This document shows, piece after piece, positions 47,894 to 56,589 of a DNA stretch of 64,000 nt. The stretch comes from Spartobacteria bacterium (GTDB lineage: Bacteria > Verrucomicrobiota > Verrucomicrobiia > Chthoniobacterales > Chthoniobacteraceae), in contig JAJPII010000015.1 of the NCBI GenBank assembly GCA_021324825.1, forward strand, positions 1 to 64,000, in the 5' to 3' direction. Under the pieces are notes generated by a model. The model had not been told where the DNA came from. It made no database searches and was given only the letters and a program-made list of their open reading frames with translations. Every line of letters begins with the position of its first letter. Within the stretch, counting starts at the first letter, position 1. Position numbers and translations under genes: made by a program.

Positions 47894-48034
47894 TTACCAC
47901 AAGGCTTTCGTTTGTTCCGTGAATCGGGCGACTGTTCCCCTGATTGCCGCGTAATTTACAGCATCGACGATTCGGGCCGCCTAATAGACATTTCGGCTGT
48001 TCGCCGCAGGCGAGATGCCTATCGCGATCTTTAG
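47894..48034 (+). pseudogene. RelE/ParE-like toxin C-terminal remnant
   Basis: Forty-six codons before a stop at 48034 read GFRLFRESGD, then RVIYSIDDSGRLIDISAV and RRRRDAYRDL. This matches the C-terminal half of RelE/ParE toxins (R-GDYRVIY-IDD...I-AVRHRR-AY). The N-terminal half is missing, and five residues (CSPDC) replace the normal Tyr after GD. No antitoxin gene is next to it. Confidence 0.72.
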
Positions 48035-48047
48035 AGACAAAAATTCT

Positions 48048-49763
48048 ATGTTCTGGTGTGACCGGCTGGTCGAAAATATTTCCGCGCCGCAGACGATCAA
48101 TGACTCGAAGACGCCGTCCGGGCGCGCTCACGTCGGCGCCCTCCGCGGGCCGTTGATCCACGACGCCATCTTTCGCACGCTGAAGGCCAGGGGCGTGCCG
48201 GTGCGTTATCTCTTCGGGTGCGACGATTACGACCCCGTGGATGAAATCCCTTACGGCCAGGCGGAGCACTTCGAGAAATACCTCGGCGCGCCGCTCTGCA
48301 ATGTCCCGCCGCCACCGGGTTCCGGCGCGACGGACATGGCGGAGCATTACATCGCGGAGTTCTGGGCGGTATTCGCGGAGCTGGGGATACAGCCCGAATT
48401 TTACCGGATGCGCGACATTTATCGCGCGGGGAAGTTCAACGAGGCCATCGACGTCATCCTGCGCCATGCGGATGTCGTCCGCCGGATTTACAGGGAGGTG
48501 AGCGGTTCGGAGCGTTCCGAGCGGTGGCATCCCTTCCAGGTCGTCTGCGAGAATTGCGGGCGCATCGGCACGACGGAGGTGACGGCTTACGACGGCAGGG
48601 AAGCAACCTACGAGTGCCGCGCCGATCTCGTGAAATGGGCGCGCGGCTGCGGCCACAAGGGCGCCGTGTCGCCGTTTGACGGCAGGGGCAAGCTCCCCTG
48701 GAAGCTCGAGTGGTGCGCCAAGTGGCTCACGTTTCCCGTGACGATGGAGGGCGCGGGCCGCGACCACAGCAGCAAGGGCGGTTCGCGCGATGTCGCCACC
48801 GCGTGCCTGCGCGCGATCTTCAAGAAAGAGCCGCCGATGAATTGCCCCTACGATTTCTTCCTCGTGGGCGGCGCGAAGATGAGTTCTTCCAAGGGCATCG
48901 GCGTGACCTCGCGCCAGATGGCCGACTTCCTGCCGCCGGAAATATTGCGCTTCCTGCTGATCCGCCCGCTGCCGAAGCAGACGGTGAATTTCGAGCCGAC
49001 CGAGACGCACATCGTGAAGCTCTTCAACGAGTTCGACCGCTGCCACCACCGCTATTTCCACGACTCGAATGTATCGGAGGACGAAAAGCGCGTTTACGAA
49101 CTCTCCCGCGTCGCGCCGGAACCGGAGCATTGGACGGCGGACTTCCAGCTCGTGACCGCGCTCATCCAGATGCCGCACTTGAATGCCGCGGCGGAATTGG
49201 AAAAGCGCAAAGGCGCGCCGTTCACGGAATTGGACAAGCGGCATCTCGATCTTCGCATCCGCGCCGCGCGGTACTGGCTGGAGAATTACGCGACGGAGGA
49301 AGAAAAGACGCGCCTCCAGGAGACTCTGCCCGCGCGCGCGGAGGAACTGTCGGCTGCGCAACGCGGGTTCCTGCACATCTTCGCGAAGCTCCTTGCCGGC
49401 GTCGAATGGAAGGAAGCCGCTCTCCAGGTGTGCGTCTTCGATGCGGCGCGCCTGACGCCCATCTCTCAGCCCGAGGCGTTCAAGGCGATCTACCGGGTGT
49501 TGCTTGACCGCGACTCGGGGCCGAAAGCGGGCAATCTGCTTTCCTTCCTGGATCGCGATTTCGTGGCGAGGCGCTGCGCCGAACCGCCGCTGGATGAACG
49601 CGCTTTTTGGGAGGAGACAGCCATCAGCAGGGAGGCTTGCGACCAATGGCTGGCAAGAGAAAAGCCCGCCTCGATAACGAGGCGCGTTGAGCCCGGACGC
49701 GGCGTGGAAATCCTGGCGACGATGCCGGACGGCAAGGTCCACTGTCGCCGCGCGCCGGAGTGA
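48048..49763 (+). CDS. lysS: Class I lysyl-tRNA synthetase
   Basis: Protein of 571 residues from ATG 48048; the earlier in-frame ATG at 48015 lies inside the RelE remnant and lacks family support, while MFWCDRLVENI matches family starts. HIGH-like GRAHVGALRG, the Cys-containing insert CENCGRIGT, TMEGAGRDHSSKGGSRD and the KMSSSKG loop identify the class I (archaeal-type) enzyme, not the common bacterial class II. It charges tRNA-Lys. murJ overlaps its stop by 4 nt. Confidence 0.95.
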   Translation: MFWCDRLVENISAPQTINDSKTPSGRAHVGALRGPLIHDAIFRTLKARGVPVRYLFGCDDYDPVDEIPYGQAEHFEKYLGAPLCNVPPPPGSGATDMAEHYIAEFWAVFAELGIQPEFYRMRDIYRAGKFNEAIDVILRHADVVRRIYREVSGSERSERWHPFQVVCENCGRIGTTEVTAYDGREATYECRADLVKWARGCGHKGAVSPFDGRGKLPWKLEWCAKWLTFPVTMEGAGRDHSSKGGSRDVATACLRAIFKKEPPMNCPYDFFLVGGAKMSSSKGIGVTSRQMADFLPPEILRFLLIRPLPKQTVNFEPTETHIVKLFNEFDRCHHRYFHDSNVSEDEKRVYELSRVAPEPEHWTADFQLVTALIQMPHLNAAAELEKRKGAPFTELDKRHLDLRIRAARYWLENYATEEEKTRLQETLPARAEELSAAQRGFLHIFAKLLAGVEWKEAALQVCVFDAARLTPISQPEAFKAIYRVLLDRDSGPKAGNLLSFLDRDFVARRCAEPPLDERAFWEETAISREACDQWLAREKPASITRRVEPGRGVEILATMPDGKVHCRRAPE

Positions 49764-51385
49764 AACGCCTCCGCATAAACTCCGCCGCGCTGGTTGCCGC
49801 CGGCATCCTCCTTAGCAGGATCGCCGGTCTGTTGCGGGAGAGCGTCTTCGCGCATTTCTTCGGCAACTCGGAAGCGGCGGGCGCTTTCCGGGCCGCGCTG
49901 AGGATTCCCAATTTCCTCCAGAATCTCCTTGGCGAGGGCGTCCTTTCCGCCTCGTTCATCCCGGTCTATTCGCGCCTGCTTGCCGAGGGGAGGACCGAAC
50001 TCGCGGGCCGGGTCGCGGGCATCGTGGCGAGCGTGCTGGCCCTTTCAGTCGGCATCATCGTCCTGCTCGGCGTTTTTTTAACGCCGCTCTTCGTCGATTT
50101 CGTCGCGCCCGGTTTTCACGGCGACGTGAGGTTGCTGACGATCCAGATCGTCCAGATTCTTTTCCCCGGCGTGGGACTGCTCGTCCTGTCGGCATGGTGC
50201 CTTGGCATCCTGAACAGCCACCGGATGTTTTTCGTCTCCTATGCGGCCCCGTTGTGCTGGAACGCGGCGATGATCGGCACGCTCCTGCTCTTCGGCGGCC
50301 ATGAGACGCAGCGCTCGCTCGCGATGACGCTCGCCTGGGGTTCCATCGCCGGGTCCGCGCTCCAATTCGCGATCCAACTCCCCTTCATCTTCTGGAAAAA
50401 AACGGCGGACGGACGTTCCATCGGCGCGGAGATCCGTCTCGCGCTCGATGCGAAACTCGCGCCCGCGCGGGAGGTTTTCCGTAACCTCGGACCGGTGGTG
50501 CTCAGCCGCGGCGTGGTGCAGTTGAGCGCCTATGTGGACGGCATGATCGCGAGCGTTCTCGGCGTGGGGGCGTTTTCCGGCCTCGGTTACGCGCAGACGG
50601 TTTACCTGCTTCCCATCTCCCTTTTCGGCATGTCGGTCGCCGCCGCCGAGCTGCCGGAGATGTCGCGCACCACCGGCAGCCAGGAGGAGATTTACGCCAC
50701 GTTGCGAAAGCGGCTCGTCGCCGGGCAGCGCACGATCGCCTTCTTCGTCATCCCGACCGTCCTGGGCCTCTTGATCCTCGGGAAATATATCGTTGCGGCG
50801 CTGTTCCAGACCGGGCGTTTCGGGGCGGAGGACACGCTTTACGTCTGGTACATCCTCATGGGTTCCACCGTGGGCTTGCTCGCCGCCACGTGGGGAAGGC
50901 TTTATTCGTCGGCCTTTTACGCCTTGCGCGACACGCGGACGCCGTTGCGTTTCGCGATTATCCGAGTCGTCCTCACCGCCGCGCTCGGCCTGCTTTTCGC
51001 ATTTCCGCTGAGGCCGTTTTTAAACACCGTTTTGCTGAGGACGCTTCATCTCCCGGAACCGAAGCTGCCCGGCATCGACGTGGGTCTGGGCGCGATGGGG
51101 CTGACCCTTTCGGCGGGCGTCGCGGGCTGGGCGGAGTTCCTGCTCCTCCGCCGCGCGCTTCAGGCGCGGATCGGTTCGACAGCCCTCCCCCCGCGTTATC
51201 CGCTGAAGCTGTGGGGAAGCGCGCTCGCCGCCTCGCTCGGGGCGGTGGCCATCGGCCGCTTCCTCCCCCTCCGTTTGCCGGTCGCCGCTCTTACCGAAGT
51301 GCTGGCCGTATTCGGGATCATCTACGGCTGCCTTGCGCTGGCCTTCGGCATCCCGGAAGCCCGCCGGTTGCTACCCCGCCGTTAA
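49760..51385 (+). CDS. murJ: Lipid II flippase MurJ (GTG start)
   Basis: Protein of 541 residues with about 14 membrane helices. The start GTG overlaps the lysS stop (GTGA, 49760-49763). Family features: RIAGLLRESVFAHFFGNS, the QNLLGEGVLSASFIPVYS helix, GLGYAQTVYLLPISLFGMSVAAAELPEMS, and LYSSAFYALRDTRTPLRFA. It flips undecaprenyl-linked peptidoglycan precursors to the outer face. Its last 15 nt overlap the 3' end of smc on the other strand. Confidence 0.95.
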   Translation: MKRLRINSAALVAAGILLSRIAGLLRESVFAHFFGNSEAAGAFRAALRIPNFLQNLLGEGVLSASFIPVYSRLLAEGRTELAGRVAGIVASVLALSVGIIVLLGVFLTPLFVDFVAPGFHGDVRLLTIQIVQILFPGVGLLVLSAWCLGILNSHRMFFVSYAAPLCWNAAMIGTLLLFGGHETQRSLAMTLAWGSIAGSALQFAIQLPFIFWKKTADGRSIGAEIRLALDAKLAPAREVFRNLGPVVLSRGVVQLSAYVDGMIASVLGVGAFSGLGYAQTVYLLPISLFGMSVAAAELPEMSRTTGSQEEIYATLRKRLVAGQRTIAFFVIPTVLGLLILGKYIVAALFQTGRFGAEDTLYVWYILMGSTVGLLAATWGRLYSSAFYALRDTRTPLRFAIIRVVLTAALGLLFAFPLRPFLNTVLLRTLHLPEPKLPGIDVGLGAMGLTLSAGVAGWAEFLLLRRALQARIGSTALPPRYPLKLWGSALAASLGAVAIGRFLPLRLPVAALTEVLAVFGIIYGCLALAFGIPEARRLLPRR

Positions 51386-54300
51386 GACGCCCTCGAATTG
51401 CTCGCGCGGCGCGACGTGCGGAATGGCGTTCTCGTTAGGGGAGAACTTCATGCCGACCAGTTTGCTTACGCCGTGCTCTTCCATCGTGACGCCGTAAAGG
51501 ACGTCCGCCTTGGCGATTGTCCGCTTGTTGTGCGTGATGACGACGAACTGGCTCTGTTCGACGAAGCGATCCAGAATCTTAATGAAGCGGTTGATGTTCG
51601 ATTCATCCAGCGGCGCGTCCATTTCGTCCAGCACGCAGAAGGGGCTCGGCTTCACCATGTAGATGGCGAAAAGCAGCGAGACGGCGGTCATCGTTTTCTC
51701 GCCGCCGGAGAGGAGGGAGATCGACTGGGGCTGCTTGCCGGGCGGGCGCGCGACGATTTCGATGCCGCTCTCCAGGGCGTCGGATTCGTCGCTGAGGAGG
51801 AGATTCGCCTTACCGCCGCCGAACAGTTCGGTGAACATCTCCTGGAAGTTCGCCCGGACTTTTTCGAAGGTGTCGGCGAAAAGTTTGCGCGTGGTGCTGT
51901 TGATCTTCGCGATGACGTCGAGCAGTTCCGCCTTGGAGGTGGTGAGATCGTTGAACTGCTTTTCCAGGAAGCTGAACCGCTCCTCCAATTCGTCGTATTC
52001 CTGGATGGCGTCGACGTTGATCGGACCCATGGCATCGAGCTTTTGGTCGAGTTCCTTGACGCATTCTTCCACGCGGCTCCAGTCGATCCGCTCCTCTTCG
52101 GGTTCGTCCTTGCGCTGTTCGCGCAGCGCGCAGAGGAGGGCGTATGTGTCGGGCGTGAATTCGCGCAGGTCGACCTGGTGCCTTCTCGAAATATGTTCGC
52201 AGAGGTTCTCCAGCCGCAGTTGCGTCTGGGTCATCCTGACTTCCTGCCGCCCGCGCTGGTCGTGGCAATCGCTCAACTGCCGCCGCAGGATGCGCAGCGC
52301 GCTTTCGAGTTCGTCCGTCGCGGCGAGGATTGTCGCGCGCTCGGCGGCCAATCGGGAGACGGCCTCCCCGGCGCCGGCCGCTTCCGCCTGGGCCGATGCG
52401 CTTTCCGCCGCGGCCTCGGCAGCTTCCTCTTCCAGGGCCGAAATTTTTGCGCCGTAGCTTTCAACGTCCTTCCGCCGTTGCGCGATGAGGTCTTTCAACT
52501 CCTCGACGCGCGCGGCCATGGGGAGGCGCTGGCTGTTGAGGCTGTCGTGGCGCTGCTGTTCGGTAGCCACCCGTATGCGGAGTTCGTTCAATTCCCCGGC
52601 GGCTTCTCCTTCTTCCCGGCGCAAAGTTTCGACCTGTTCCCGCAACTCCCCCTGGCGCGAACCAAGCGCGGCGAGTTCCGCCTGCCCGTCGGCGAAGCCG
52701 GCTTCCAAACCGGAGAGTTTCGCCGCGGCTTCGAGACGGCGTTTCTCGGTGGTCTCGTTTTCCCAACGAAGTTTGTCGTTACGCGCGGTCGTTTCCCGCG
52801 TCTCGCGTTCCAGCAGGGATAACTGTCCGCGCAAGCCCGAGGCTCGGAGTTGAAGCGCCTGGTTTTCCTCGCGCGCTTCGTTCGTCGCGGCTTGCGCGGA
52901 TTCCTGCTGCGCGGTGATGTCCGCCCGCTGCGCGGCCAGGTTTTCAAGCGCCGCGCGCAGGGCGCCAATTTCTTCTCGGAGCCCGGCGATGAGCACGTTG
53001 CGCCGGAGAACGGAACTGACCGCTTCGCCCGCCTGCCCGCCCTGGAGAATGCCCGCCGCGGAGACGACTTCCCCCGCCAGCGTTACAAAAGTCAGTTCCG
53101 CATGGAGGCGCCTTAGCGCCAGCGCGGCCTCCATGTTTGGAACGATGGCGGCCCCGGCCAGCAGGCGCGAGAGAAGCGGGCGGAAGTCATCGGCGCAACC
53201 GGCTTTTTCATTCGCCCACGCGATCGCTCCTTCCGGCAGCGGAATTTCCTGATGGACGGCGCCGCCCGCAAATTCGCGCAATGCAAGCGAAGCCCGACCA
53301 AGCTTTTTTTCCGCGAGCGTCTTGATGATCGATTCGGCGACACCGGTATCCTTTAACACGATGGCTTGCAGATTCTCGCCGAGGGCCGCTTCGATGGCGG
53401 GGATGAATTCCGGCTCGACCTGCATGCAGGACGCCAGCACGCCGCCGAGAGCCGGTTTGAAGAACCCGGGGTTGTTCAGCCCCTTTAAAACAGCTTGCGT
53501 TCCGCCGCCTTCGCCTTCCGCGTTCAACTGGAGAAGCACTTCCAGTCTCGAATTTTTTTCCGCCAGCTTTCTTTCCTCGCCGGTCATCCGGAGGGCGCAC
53601 TCTTTTAATTCCTCCTCCACCGCGCGCGCTTGCGATTCCGTTTCGCGCAGACGCTCCTGGCCTCGTCCGAGGGCGGCCGCGCTTTCCGCGAGTTGCGCGG
53701 AGACCTCGGCTTCCTGTTGCTTGTAATGCTCCAGGGTCGCGGCGGTCTGCTCCATCTCGCCCTTCAAGAGGCCGAGCTTGGCTTCGCTGCCGTCGCGGAT
53801 GTTGACCGCGCCCGCGAGTTCGCCGCGCAGGGAATCGAGTTTGCGCTCCCTGCCGGAGATCGCCTGGAGAAGCCCTTGCAAGTCTCGCTCGACTTCCGCG
53901 CGCCGGGCGGTCAAGGCGTTCGCGGCCTGCCGTTTCTTCTCCAGCCGTTCCCGCTCGAAGCCGAGGGCGCTGGTTATCTCGCGCAACTCGACATCCGCGT
54001 CGGTGATGCGGGTTTCCTGGATCGCGAGCTTTTCTTCGCCCGCCGCGGCGTCCTGGCGGCAGCGCTCGACGAGGGAATAAAACTCCGTTATCCGCTCCCG
54101 GTTGAATGCGGCGCGGTCTTCCGCGTGGTCTATCCGGCGCTTCAAGTCCTGCACCACCTGGCGCGCGGCGGCGAGGCTCGCGTCCGTTTCCTCGAGGCGG
54201 CGGCGTTCGGCTCCGATGCCCGCCTCCTGTTCGTCGATGGCGGTTTGCTGGCTTTGCTGCGCTTCGTTGATGCGCGCGATCTCCGCCTGGCTTTCGTCCA

Positions 54301-55021
54301 GCGCGGTTTGCTGGATTTCAAATTGATGGCGCCCGAAATTCGTCTCCAGCGTCCTCAGCGACGCGAGCAGCGCCTGGTACCGGCGCGCCTTCCCCGCCTG
54401 GCGCTGGAGCGAGCCGATCTGCCGCTTCACTTCCTTGATGATGTCGGCCAGGCGGACGAGATTCGCCTCCGTGTATTCCAGCTTTCGCAACGCTTCTTTG
54501 CGCTGCGCCTTGAATTTCGTTATCCCCGCCGCTTCCTCGAAAATGGCGCGCCGATCCTCCGGCCGGGAACTGAGGATCAGGTCGATCTTCCCCTGTTCCA
54601 TGATGGAATAGGCGCTGCGCCCGATGCCCGTATCCATGAAAAGCTGCTGGATGTCCCGGAGCCTGCACGGCGTCTTGTTGAGGAAATATTCCGAGTTGCC
54701 GTCGCGGAAAACCCGGCGGGTTATGCGGACTTCGTTCCATTCGATGCCGAGTTCCTTTTCGCAATCCGCGAAAGTCATGGAGACTTCGGCCATGCCCAAC
54801 GCCGGGCGGGAATCGGCGCCGCCGAAGATGACATCGGCCATCTCGCCGCCGCGCAAGGCCTTGGCCGACTGTTCGCCGAGCACCCAGCGAATGGCGTCGA
54901 GGATGTTGCTCTTGCCGCAGCCGTTGGGGCCGACGATTGCCGTCACCCCCCGGTGGAAATTCAGGATCGTCCTGGATGCGAACGACTTGAAGCCGAGAAG
55001 TTCAAGCGATTCCAGATACAT
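51371..55021 (-). CDS. smc: Chromosome segregation protein SMC
   Basis: Protein of 1,216 residues from ATG 55021 (an in-frame start 39 nt earlier adds non-family residues). N-terminal Walker A at 31-38 (GPNGCGKS), Q-loop in RWVLGEQSAKALRGG, two long coiled-coil arms around a hinge (about 520-650, GVLASCMQVEPEFIPAIEAALGENLQAIVL), and the C-terminal head with the ABC signature LLSGGEKTMTA and Walker B FCVLDEMDAPLD. It forms the ring that compacts and segregates the chromosome. Last of a minus-strand run starting with an SRPBCC gene. Confidence 0.97.
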   Translation of the reverse strand: MYLESLELLGFKSFASRTILNFHRGVTAIVGPNGCGKSNILDAIRWVLGEQSAKALRGGEMADVIFGGADSRPALGMAEVSMTFADCEKELGIEWNEVRITRRVFRDGNSEYFLNKTPCRLRDIQQLFMDTGIGRSAYSIMEQGKIDLILSSRPEDRRAIFEEAAGITKFKAQRKEALRKLEYTEANLVRLADIIKEVKRQIGSLQRQAGKARRYQALLASLRTLETNFGRHQFEIQQTALDESQAEIARINEAQQSQQTAIDEQEAGIGAERRRLEETDASLAAARQVVQDLKRRIDHAEDRAAFNRERITEFYSLVERCRQDAAAGEEKLAIQETRITDADVELREITSALGFERERLEKKRQAANALTARRAEVERDLQGLLQAISGRERKLDSLRGELAGAVNIRDGSEAKLGLLKGEMEQTAATLEHYKQQEAEVSAQLAESAAALGRGQERLRETESQARAVEEELKECALRMTGEERKLAEKNSRLEVLLQLNAEGEGGGTQAVLKGLNNPGFFKPALGGVLASCMQVEPEFIPAIEAALGENLQAIVLKDTGVAESIIKTLAEKKLGRASLALREFAGGAVHQEIPLPEGAIAWANEKAGCADDFRPLLSRLLAGAAIVPNMEAALALRRLHAELTFVTLAGEVVSAAGILQGGQAGEAVSSVLRRNVLIAGLREEIGALRAALENLAAQRADITAQQESAQAATNEAREENQALQLRASGLRGQLSLLERETRETTARNDKLRWENETTEKRRLEAAAKLSGLEAGFADGQAELAALGSRQGELREQVETLRREEGEAAGELNELRIRVATEQQRHDSLNSQRLPMAARVEELKDLIAQRRKDVESYGAKISALEEEAAEAAAESASAQAEAAGAGEAVSRLAAERATILAATDELESALRILRRQLSDCHDQRGRQEVRMTQTQLRLENLCEHISRRHQVDLREFTPDTYALLCALREQRKDEPEEERIDWSRVEECVKELDQKLDAMGPINVDAIQEYDELEERFSFLEKQFNDLTTSKAELLDVIAKINSTTRKLFADTFEKVRANFQEMFTELFGGGKANLLLSDESDALESGIEIVARPPGKQPQSISLLSGGEKTMTAVSLLFAIYMVKPSPFCVLDEMDAPLDESNINRFIKILDRFVEQSQFVVITHNKRTIAKADVLYGVTMEEHGVSKLVGMKFSPNENAIPHVAPREQFEGVLTAG

Positions 55022-55063
55022 TTCGCGATCACAATAAGCCAGGGTGTGATGGCAAAGCAACCA

Positions 55064-56233
55064 CTATATGTGGGGTTTCAGTATGGAAATTGCCCCGTCG
55101 ATTTCTGCGTGGGTGTTATAGAAATGGGGGCTCATGCGGATGTATTCGACGCCCTCGCGGTCGAAGCGCAGGGAGGCGATGACGCGGTTCTCTTCCAACG
55201 CCCGGAAAAGTTGCGCCATGCGCGCGCGCGGATGGCGGAAGGTGACGATGCCGGAGGCGTTGGGCCCGCCTTTGGGAGAGACGATTTCGAAGCCGAGGGC
55301 TTGCAGCTTTTCAATGAGACAGGTCTGCAAGTCCACGATGCGGGCCGCGATGTTCTCCGGCCCGGCTGCGAGGATCAGCTCAAGCGCGGCGCGCATCCCG
55401 TAAACGCCCGCGATGTTCAGGACGCCCGGTTCGTAACGGCGCGCCGTTTCATGGAAAACAATTTCCGGCTGGGTGATGAAGTTCGGCGATTGGATGTTCC
55501 ATGCCCCGAGCAGGCTGGGGCGGAGTTCGGCGAAACGCTCTTTTTTAACGAAGACGATGCCGATGGCCATGGGGCCAAGCATCCATTTGTGGGCGTCGGC
55601 GCTGAGGAAATCGACGTGCTTCACGGAGAGCGGAAACGCGCCGAGAGTCTGGATGCCGTCGAGGCAGAAGAGAACGCCGCGTTCGGCCAGGAGCGCGCCG
55701 ATGGCGTCCACGTCGATGCGGTAGCCCGTGAGGAAGTTGCAGGAGGCGAGCGCGACAAGGCGGGTGCGCGGCGTGAGGGCGGCGGCGACAAGCTCGGGCG
55801 TTATCTCGCCGGGGCGCTCCGGTTCCAGCAGGCGGATGGAGACGCCGTGCCTTCGCAGGTCGAGCCAGGGATAGACGTTGGCGGGGTAGTCGTTGAGATA
55901 GCAGACGACTTCCTCTCCCGCCTTCCACGGGAGGCCGTTGGCCACGAGGCTCAGGCCCAGCGAAGTCGGCCCCAGCAGGGCGATCTCCTCCGGTCGCGCG
56001 CCGATGAACCGGGCCGAGAGCGCGCGCGTCGCGTCGATGTCGCGCAACACTTCGCCGAACTCCTGGTGATTCTCCGATGACTTCCGCGTGTACTCGATGA
56101 CCGCGTCCGCCACCGGTTTGGGCAGCGCCGTCACGCCCGCGTGGGCGAAGAACGCCTTGTCGCGGCAGACGGGAAACAACTCGCGCCGCCGGTCTTCGCT
56201 CAACACCAGCGACTCAATCGAGCCGTCCGTCAT
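55064..56233 (-). CDS. Aminotransferase class V / cysteine desulfurase-like PLP enzyme
   Basis: Protein of 389 residues. PLP fold-type I features: N-terminal FFAHAGVTALPKPVADAV, LALASCNFLTGYRIDVDAI, CLDGIQTLGAFPL, and the Schiff-base Lys in SADAHKWMLGP. The C-terminal domain contains GIVTFRHPRARMAQLFRAL. The family includes cysteine desulfurases, isopenicillin-epimerase-like and kynureninase-like enzymes; the substrate is not clear, and I see no IscS/SufS active-site Cys. Its start overlaps the RelE-like stop by 4 nt; smc follows 42 nt later. Confidence 0.85.
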   Translation of the reverse strand: MTDGSIESLVLSEDRRRELFPVCRDKAFFAHAGVTALPKPVADAVIEYTRKSSENHQEFGEVLRDIDATRALSARFIGARPEEIALLGPTSLGLSLVANGLPWKAGEEVVCYLNDYPANVYPWLDLRRHGVSIRLLEPERPGEITPELVAAALTPRTRLVALASCNFLTGYRIDVDAIGALLAERGVLFCLDGIQTLGAFPLSVKHVDFLSADAHKWMLGPMAIGIVFVKKERFAELRPSLLGAWNIQSPNFITQPEIVFHETARRYEPGVLNIAGVYGMRAALELILAAGPENIAARIVDLQTCLIEKLQALGFEIVSPKGGPNASGIVTFRHPRARMAQLFRALEENRVIASLRFDREGVEYIRMSPHFYNTHAEIDGAISILKPHI

Positions 56234-56589
56234 CTCTTGCGGGTTTCCTCGCCTTCCTCGATCAGCTTCCAGAACGCGCCGTTTTTGCCGAGCACGTCGT
56301 CTTCCGTCATCGGAAGCTTTGTCCTGAAAAGGAAGTCGCGCAGGGTGTTCTTGTGGAGAACGCGGTGGACGACGATGCCTTCCGAGCTTCTCTCGAAGTA
56401 AATGCGGTACTCCTTCGCCCGGTAGCGGTAGAGGGTCTTGCCTTCGCGCTCGATCTTTCCGAAGCGGTCGGATTCGACAATATCGCCGTCGGGGAGAATC
56501 TGGAATTCGGCCAGGAGCTCAAGCTGGAGCTCCTTCGGCATCTTCGCCATCTCGGAGGCGCTCAATTCGTTGAAGACGATCTGGAACAT
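56230..56589 (-). CDS. RelE/ParE-like small protein lodged between alr and an aminotransferase gene
   Basis: Protein of 119 residues from ATG 56589; the open frame upstream is only antisense-like filler over alr. Sequence features resemble the RelE/ParE fold (FQIVFNELSASEMAKMPKEL at the start, TLYRYRAKEYRIYFER, GIVVHRVLHKNTLRDFLF). It overlaps the alr 3' end by 28 nt and the aminotransferase start by 4 nt. No antitoxin gene is adjacent, and it sits in a housekeeping operon. It may therefore be a domesticated relative and not a working toxin. Confidence 0.72.
   Translation of the reverse strand: MFQIVFNELSASEMAKMPKELQLELLAEFQILPDGDIVESDRFGKIEREGKTLYRYRAKEYRIYFERSSEGIVVHRVLHKNTLRDFLFRTKLPMTEDDVLGKNGAFWKLIEEGEETRKR

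Noticed and set aside
53630-56080. 816-residue plus-strand frame over smc and the aminotransferase
   Set aside because: Crosses two well-supported minus-strand genes and has no domain features.
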